Source of the DNA: Sclerodactyla briareus
Taxonomy: Eukaryota; Echinodermata; Holothuroidea; Dendrochirotida; Sclerodactylidae
Direction: 5' to 3'
Assembly (NCBI GenBank): GCA_026419785.1
Contig: JAODTK010003198.1
Span: 310,001 to 374,000 of the forward strand
DNA: 64,000 nt
In this document: in pieces, positions 58,541 to 64,000 of the stretch
How the letters are laid out: the number at the start of each line of letters is the position of its first letter
Numbering within the stretch: position 1 is the stretch's first letter
Made by a program: the position numbers and the translations under genes
Notes under the pieces: model-generated
What the model was told of the DNA's origin: nothing
Seen by the model: only the letters and a program-made list of their open reading frames with translations
Database searches by the model: none

Positions 58541-59576
58541 AAGGTGCTCGGTAGCAGAGCACATCCCATGTACCTCGGACTGGTATAGGTCGTGTTACGA
58601 TGTGAGTGGCTCACTGGCTGACTGTAGCATCATTCCCTCCAGGAATTCACGAACTTGTTTGAAAATTTTCTAATGACTTGTTGGTTACAGTTCATATTAC
58701 GTATCAGAGTAATCAGGCAAAAGCCAGACCCAGGAAGATGTTTCTTTTACTTTCGTGTCTATTTCGTTAGAAAAAGGCCCTCCTTTCTTTGGAATCTCGG
58801 TCCTGCCTGATGCTCCTTCTCGTGATGATGCCCCCCCCCTCTACCCACCCCCGGAACCATACCACGCTTATTTTTCCTTCCATGGTCCCAGCCAACCACA
58901 CTTGCACTTCGTTAACTTGTGATCTTGAACAATTGACACATTCTTCTCAACTATCCAGTCACTGCGACTCACGACTGAGTATGTTCCGTTTCCCACCCCT
59001 AGCTGATGTAGGTTGTCCGTAACATACCGAATACACATCCGCAACTCGCAAGTCAGCGACTAAACTAGCCTAGCCGGCTAGGGCCCAACTATCTTAAATG
59101 GATAGCTGTTGTTCACACCTCAGGACCTGTGAATTCAGGTACCTACATCCTAACCCGACCATTACAACGTTGGTACCCTTCGGTGTTTTCACGAACTATT
59201 CAGGCCCTACTCGTACCGGAACGGACGAGTCGGTGCGTTTAGGCACAACCCTCCAGCACATGCTAGTGCTACATGGCTAGGCTACACATTTCAATGCTAC
59301 CTAGCCTATCCTGCCTAGGCATAACTCAGCATTGAGTTTTTTTACATTCTTCTGGTAGCGGATGTCCTCAGATACACCATACAATAAATCGTTCTTTAGT
59401 CCGAGTTTCAATTTCGTTTTCCCCCTTGCTCATCACTTTTTTGGAGGTGGTCGGACTGAGAAAGGAAGGCCTTCTTTTTCCCAAACAAAACGACTGCTTT
59501 GTCGTTGCTGTGCGTTGCTGCCCTCAAACCCCCAGCCAGAAACAATGTCTTGTTCTGGCGGGCATTTCTGACAATT
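58541..59576. other. Locally GC-richer intergenic DNA, nothing firm
   Basis: The 59040-59300 stretch is rich in CTAGCC words (TAGCCTAGCCGGCTAGGGCC). Plus ORFs are short and unsupported. It may be an intron or flank of the ORF at 59577-60185. Confidence 0.25.
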
Positions 59577-60185
59577 TCACCCCAACAAACCCATTGAAAT
59601 CTCGTAAAACATCTTATCCATAAGGTGATGCGGGGGGGGCAAGTCCGAAGCGAAGAGTGTTTTCCTCCCGGCTTCTTCGGACAGGCGATCCACCTTTCTG
59701 TTCCGCTCTTCTCTCCCACCTTGGTTCATGCGTCCGCCATTTGATGTGACGAGAGGCTCGTCCAATTCCGAGCAAAATTTGAATACATCATACACCAGTA
59801 TAAAATTGTAGTATGTGCCACCTCCACATCTTAGAATTGCCTCAAGAAATAATTTTATCTTAGAGTGGAGTATTTTTAGCAAGTCCAGGCGGGCAAGGTT
59901 GATGTTCTCATGTAAACTTGTAAGTTTGGCAAACAAGTTACTGCAGAAACCGAAAAGCCTCCTTTTGCGCTTGTCTTCAGTTTTGTGAATAGTTATTGTC
60001 GGCATTTCAATCGTTGTCACCGACAAAACATTGCGATTCAACAAGAAACAGAAACAACAGAAATGCAGCCAAGCACGTTCTCCTCCCGGTTGAGCAGAAG
60101 GTTTTGTAGAGTCGCTGGAGATTATAAAAGTTAAAAAGTGTTGTTCACCAAAGGTGAGAGGAATTATCGCCAAAACTGCTACCAT
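59577..60185 (-). CDS. 202-codon ORF, possible first coding exon, unidentified
   Basis: The longest uninterrupted ORF in the window that is not explained by a repeat. It opens at 60185; an internal ATG (MPTITIHKTEDKRKRR) near 60006 is a plausible real start. The middle part (LFAKLTSLHENINLARLDLL, KILHSKIKLFLEAILRCGGG) looks helical and protein-like, and the end is charged (GGREERNRKVDRLSEEAG). A GT near the stop could be a 5' splice site. Around 59730 the minus strand holds AAATGGCGGACG, close to the YY1/initiator-type ATGGCGG motif often found at promoters of housekeeping genes. That could instead place a transcription start inside this ORF. I do not recognise the protein. Confidence 0.35.
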   Translation of the reverse strand: MVAVLAIIPLTFGEQHFLTFIISSDSTKPSAQPGGERAWLHFCCFCFLLNRNVLSVTTIEMPTITIHKTEDKRKRRLFGFCSNLFAKLTSLHENINLARLDLLKILHSKIKLFLEAILRCGGGTYYNFILVYDVFKFCSELDEPLVTSNGGRMNQGGREERNRKVDRLSEEAGRKTLFASDLPPPHHLMDKMFYEISMGLLG

Positions 60186-60489
60186 GAAATTGAGCCCAAC
60201 TTAGCCTTAGGCCTCCTTGGGCCTAAAAAATTTAGGCTTAGTCGCCTTTGGAAGTAGTAACACATTATTTGCTCAGTCTGGACTGGAGTGACCCTAACAT
60301 CATGCGGGACTATGGACCGAACTACGAATAGGAGTGTGCTTTTGTGGTGGGATTCTGGGTTTCATGGATCTGTGTAGGTAACTCACAACAGAACATTTGT
60401 GGACCAGACATTGTGCACACTAAAATCTGTGGGGAATCAGTTCTCGTTTGTCCTTGTTCAAATACTCCAATGCGCCCACAACAGGCATT

Positions 60490-62320
60490 CGATGGAGGTT
60501 AGCCGGTTGCAGAGAAATATTGATGACCGCAACAGTTGGAAATTGCCCTCTTGAAAGTGTTTTCATTATTCAATTGGGCTATGTCTGGGGGGAAGTTGTT
60601 CCACCTGGAAAGGTTCTTGAAGTATTGAGTTGCCGCAGCACAACATTGCAGGAATTTCTTGAACGGACTCTGAGTGTATAGTTCTAGTACGGACTTGTGT
60701 GTTGGAACCAAATATAAATAAATTTATTTAAATTTTGAGAGGAACTACAAGTTTGTCATGCAGAGGTTTATGACAAGTTATAAAAGATCAGTAGTAATAT
60801 TACGTCTACATTCAAGCGAGGCCAACCCAAAAGTGACATAATGTCAGTAAGACTTTCGGAGCGCTAGCCCTAGAGTGGATATTCTCAAGTTTTAACTTTT
60901 GCCCGTAATAGCTTGTGGGACCAAATGTGGGAGGCATACTCCAATTGGGGACGGACATAATAAGATATGCCTTTCCTAATTTGGGCGAAGAGCAATTATG
61001 CAAATTACGAGAAAGAAAATTCAGGGACCTAGTAGCCTTGCCGCAGCCATATTACTAATATGGAGACACGAAAGCTTAGATCAGAGTTACACCAAGGTAC
61101 TGGAAAGATTCACAGGACTCAGACTAGGTCCTAACAAATTATAAGCAAATCTGTAAGGTTTACTTTTCAAAAAGTTGTAGTGAGACTAACACTTATTGGA
61201 TTGAATTCCATGCACGTCACAAGACCATTTCGCTAAACACTCACGATCCGATTGCAGGAGAATTTGATCATTGGGGGAATCAATTTGCCGTAAAGCCAAA
61301 GCATCATAGGCCAACAACCTAAATAGTGACGAGACTACTGAGGGGATCGTTTATTATAGCACAAAAGAACAGGGGGCCAAGGACAGTGCCTTGAGGGACT
61401 CAGAGATAACCGATGTTTGGGAAGAAGTTTGCCCCCATCATAAGGGACACTGGGTACGATTTTGGAGATAGATTTGACCCAGTAGATAATTGGCCTCTAA
61501 GCCATAAAAAGACTCAACTTGTAAAAGATGATTGTGAGACACCTTGTGGAAGGCTAGAGAATCTACACAATGCCATCGACCTGCGAGCGATTGTCAAGAT
61601 AGGTCGCCGAAGTTGTTACAAGTGAGTAAAAAGCTGCGTAACAGTCGATCTTTGCTTCACGGAAACCATGTTGATAGGGGGTGAGAAGGTCATTTGAATC
61701 AAGAGGTCATGAAATTGCTAACCACAATGTGCTCCGAGACCTGTACTTAGAACACTTGTCAAAGAGATTGGACGGTAATTTGACATCAGACCTGGAACCT
61801 TTCTAGGAATGGGGGTGACATTTGCTTTTTTCAACTGTTCAAAATAAAAAAAAAAACCCGGGTCAAGTGATTGTTAAAGAATGACACAATAAACTGGAGT
61901 GATTCAGTGGCTACCAGTTTTATAAGCAATGAAGGATCCATCCGGACTAGTTGCTTTTTGTTCAAGTTCGGACAACAGTTTTCTTCAAGAACACATTGGC
62001 ATAACAACGATATTTGGATAGTAGGGAATGGAGAAGGGGCCTTTTTTGTTAGGAATATTATATGGTCGCCTATAGAGTGAAGACAGAGGTAAAGTAGGTA
62101 TTTATCCAATTTGCTTTACCTTTGGCATCAGTGATGGTTTTCCCTTGATGCTTTAGTGAGGGGGATCCATGTTGTCTTTTTTTTGGCTCTTAACAACTTA
62201 AATAAATTTTCTTGTTTTCGGTATCAGTTGCTGCTCCTATCAAAAGTATTTTGTAGTTCCAGTGAGATTCCTGGATGAGTTTGTCAACAGTAGAGTCATC
62301 AGTAGAATGACATTCCCAAA
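60490..62320 (-). pseudogene. Third LINE (CR1/Jockey-like), RT region, decayed
   Basis: From 62320 down on the minus strand: a pre-RT linker (IQESHWNYKIL, AKKKDNMDPP), MDPSLLIKLVATESLQF (about 61940), a KK.N..PI-type block, then NYRP-like and RSTVTQL blocks (about 61690-61640). VPQGTVLGPLFFCAIIND follows at about 61400-61350, then a thumb with a LENIHSRAS block (about 60880) and a tail RWNNFPPDIAQLNNENTFKR at about 60590-60530, near 60490. These match the order of CR1/Jockey-superfamily RT. The endonuclease half is absent, so it is 5'-truncated. Confidence 0.8.
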
Positions 62321-62936
62321 TTATAGAGACTGCCTGGAGTCCATGGGCAGCAATCGAGGAGAGGGAAGGCGGTGGGGGGGGGGGGGGGGGCATATCTCCA
62401 ACATTGGGAGAATCTAGTCTACCGATAAAGAAAATGAGTCACAGCCTGTACATTGATGACTATGAATGATACTGATATCCGATCCTGTCATGCGGTCTGT
62501 GCCAGCATATCAAGTCAAGCGATCCCCAAGCGGGCTGGGTGACTCTGGGCGTGGTTATTCTTGATGAGGTACTGTACGGAAAAGATGAATTTGATTGCAC
62601 AAGGCCTCAACAGTGGGAAACACTGTCATTCTGGTTCCTAGCCAGTTTCCATTTGGCATTTTTCATTGCTAGACCTCTTACAATGATTCTGTGACTGGGA
62701 TTAAAGTTTTCTCAAATTAATCGAGAGATAATATTCTATCAAGATAGATAGTCTGCACCCTTGGAATGCACCAAAGCACTTGGCTCCCAAGAGTTTGCTT
62801 CATGTTGGGTTTTTTCTCCTCGCACTTTTGCTTCACCAGTGCTATAAGTAATACACACTGTATGTAGCCTTACCGGTGTTGTAGTAGACTAGGTGTTGAG
62901 TTTATATATATATATAGGCCATTGACCCTTGTCCAT
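62321..62936. other. Intergenic or intronic; G13 run and TA run
   Basis: A G-run near 62373-62390 and a short (TA)n at 62903-62915. It probably includes the intron 5' of the exon at 62943. Confidence 0.3.
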
Positions 62937-62942
62937 TTCTAG

Positions 62943-63120
62943 TCCACGTGAAAGGCAGGTTTTGCTCCTGGATTCCAACAGGGATCATGCGACTGTCCCA
63001 GTTACCTCTCAACTGCCTGTCACCAGGCGCAAAGTGCTCAGGCGTGCAGATTCTCCCCCTCCCTCGCTGGCATTCAAAACAACTTCCTTCCCCCCTCCTT
63101 GCAGAGGAGAGGTCACATAA
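62943..63120 (+). CDS. Probable terminal exon of an unidentified gene
   Basis: The acceptor CCCTTGTCCATTTCTAG ends at 62942 with a good pyrimidine tract. The frame is open to TAA at 63118-63120 and encodes about 59 residues with the look of a regulated disordered tail: PRERQVLLLDSNRDHATVPV, VTRRKVLRRADSPPPS and SFPPPCRGEVT. SP and RRxxS-like sites are present. There is no ATG in frame, consistent with an internal splice. A polyadenylation hexamer follows 36 bp after the stop. The upstream exons would lie left of the third LINE or be missing. Family not recognised. Confidence 0.5.
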
Positions 63121-63155
63121 TGTTTATATCAGGGCTAGCTACAACGTTCGTGCCT

Positions 63156-63161
63156 AATAAA
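63156..63161 (+). promoter_or_regulatory. AATAAA polyadenylation signal
   Basis: Canonical hexamer 36 bp after the stop codon of the putative exon 62943-63120. Confidence 0.45.
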
Positions 63162-64000
63162 TAACAGGTTTTGAGCTCTGTCATCAAAAGGTAGATTCTT
63201 GTATAAATTTGTCATAGATATGCAAGCACTACAATATGGCAGAATTTTCTGTTTGGTGTCATATGATGGTCACTCTTGATTGGGTGCCTTTCCAAATTGA
63301 TTGCCTTATGTTTCGTCCTATTGTTTCATTTTTCCTGATATTGGGACATACTGTACTTCAAAAGCATTTCTCAAAATAATCTGAAACTTACTGTTTGCAT
63401 GCAATTCGTGCTACTCTACTCATCTATCATAATCTCTCTCTCATCTGTCATGTCCTAACTATCTACTTGTTTGTCTGTCAATTATCGAACACTCTCTGTC
63501 TGTCTCAATCTACGCCATCTGTCTGTCTGTCTGGCTGTCTTTCTTAATTGCTTTTTTGGCTCCAAAATGTTCACTCTTCGATAGCTTCGATAGACTTTGA
63601 CTCAGTTGTTATTGACGGTTTGACAAACCTTGAGACCACTTTGAATGTCAAAGATCATTTAAACGCATAATCGGCCACTTTGTGGAAAATTACAAAATGC
63701 TACCTCAACAAACACTATAAGATGCCTTGACGATCATGTCATGATGTTCTTCTTCTTTCTTGATACATTGACACAGTGTCACACATCAAGAATATGGGAC
63801 ACATTCTGGTGTTCTATTTGGACAATGATTCTTTCAGCTTTTCCATAGATTTTTTTTATTACAGTAGCTTGAACCATCTATGTCTGGTTTATCTTCTCCA
63901 CATCCCCCAACCATCCATTCTGTAACCGTTGCCTCTTGGGCTCGTCAACTGTCCTGTTCCTTGACGGATGTGAGTGTTGGACCAAACTCAGACTCAATGC
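63162..64000. other. Intergenic; (TCTG)n and a possible element end
   Basis: TCTG-rich run at 63490-63545. At the very edge, GTGAGTGTTGGACCAAACTC (63969-63988) resembles the AGTGTTGGA start of the GAGTCC-type hAT ends, so another copy may begin here. Confidence 0.3.

Overview
This is a window of animal nuclear DNA, not bacterial or viral. It has no operons, no long intact ORFs, abundant short repeats, splice-site-flanked coding islands and many transposable-element (TE) remnants. The TE mix is PHD-finger CR1-type LINEs, hAT transposons with 8-bp target duplications and tRNA-headed SINEs. Together with the AT-rich, repeat-heavy sequence it suggests a marine invertebrate, perhaps an invertebrate deuterostome such as an echinoderm or hemichordate. 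That placement is inference; nothing here fixes the species.

Host-gene content is sparse. A probable terminal exon lies at 92-275 (+) and another at 62943-63120 (+, with an AATAAA signal). A transporter-like last exon lies at 4741-5143 (-), and a recognisable but indel-ridden exon of the scavenger decapping enzyme DcpS at 47277-47551 (-). Coding-like stretches that I could not name lie at 4160-4572 (+), 46484-46599 (-) and 59577-60185 (-).

Layout from left to right. 1231-3405 is a TIR element holding a tandem array of about 310-bp monomers; relatives sit at 13705-15449, 31634-31867, 32140-33378 and 40660-40890. 7388-12625 holds two LINE 3' ends and two hAT miniature elements. 13330-15530 is a tRNA-derived SINE split by one of the TIR elements, and 20747-21192 is an unsplit copy of that SINE. 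17117-19130 holds local tandem repeats. 24262-28140 is a decayed CR1 LINE with both ORFs recognisable. 29641-29902 and 40036-40334 are hAT-type miniature elements. 41408-43704 is a complete hAT transposon with TIRs and a perfect 8-bp duplication, its transposase broken by frameshifts and by a poly-C tract of about 115 bp. 52110-58045 is a second CR1 on the minus strand, interrupted by a 2.9-kb insert. 60490-62320 is a third LINE.

The most interesting signal is the repeat family first seen at 1231-3405. Each fresh monomer carries four AGGTCA nuclear-receptor half-sites in DR1-DR4-DR4 order, and family members differ mainly in how many monomers they hold. A second strong result is that the SINE/TIR-element nesting and the CR1 interruption both give natural empty-site references, so insert ends can be read directly. 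Almost every coding remnant, including the conserved DcpS exon, has single-base indels. The window may therefore contain uncorrected sequencing errors, and 'pseudogene' calls should be read with that in mind.
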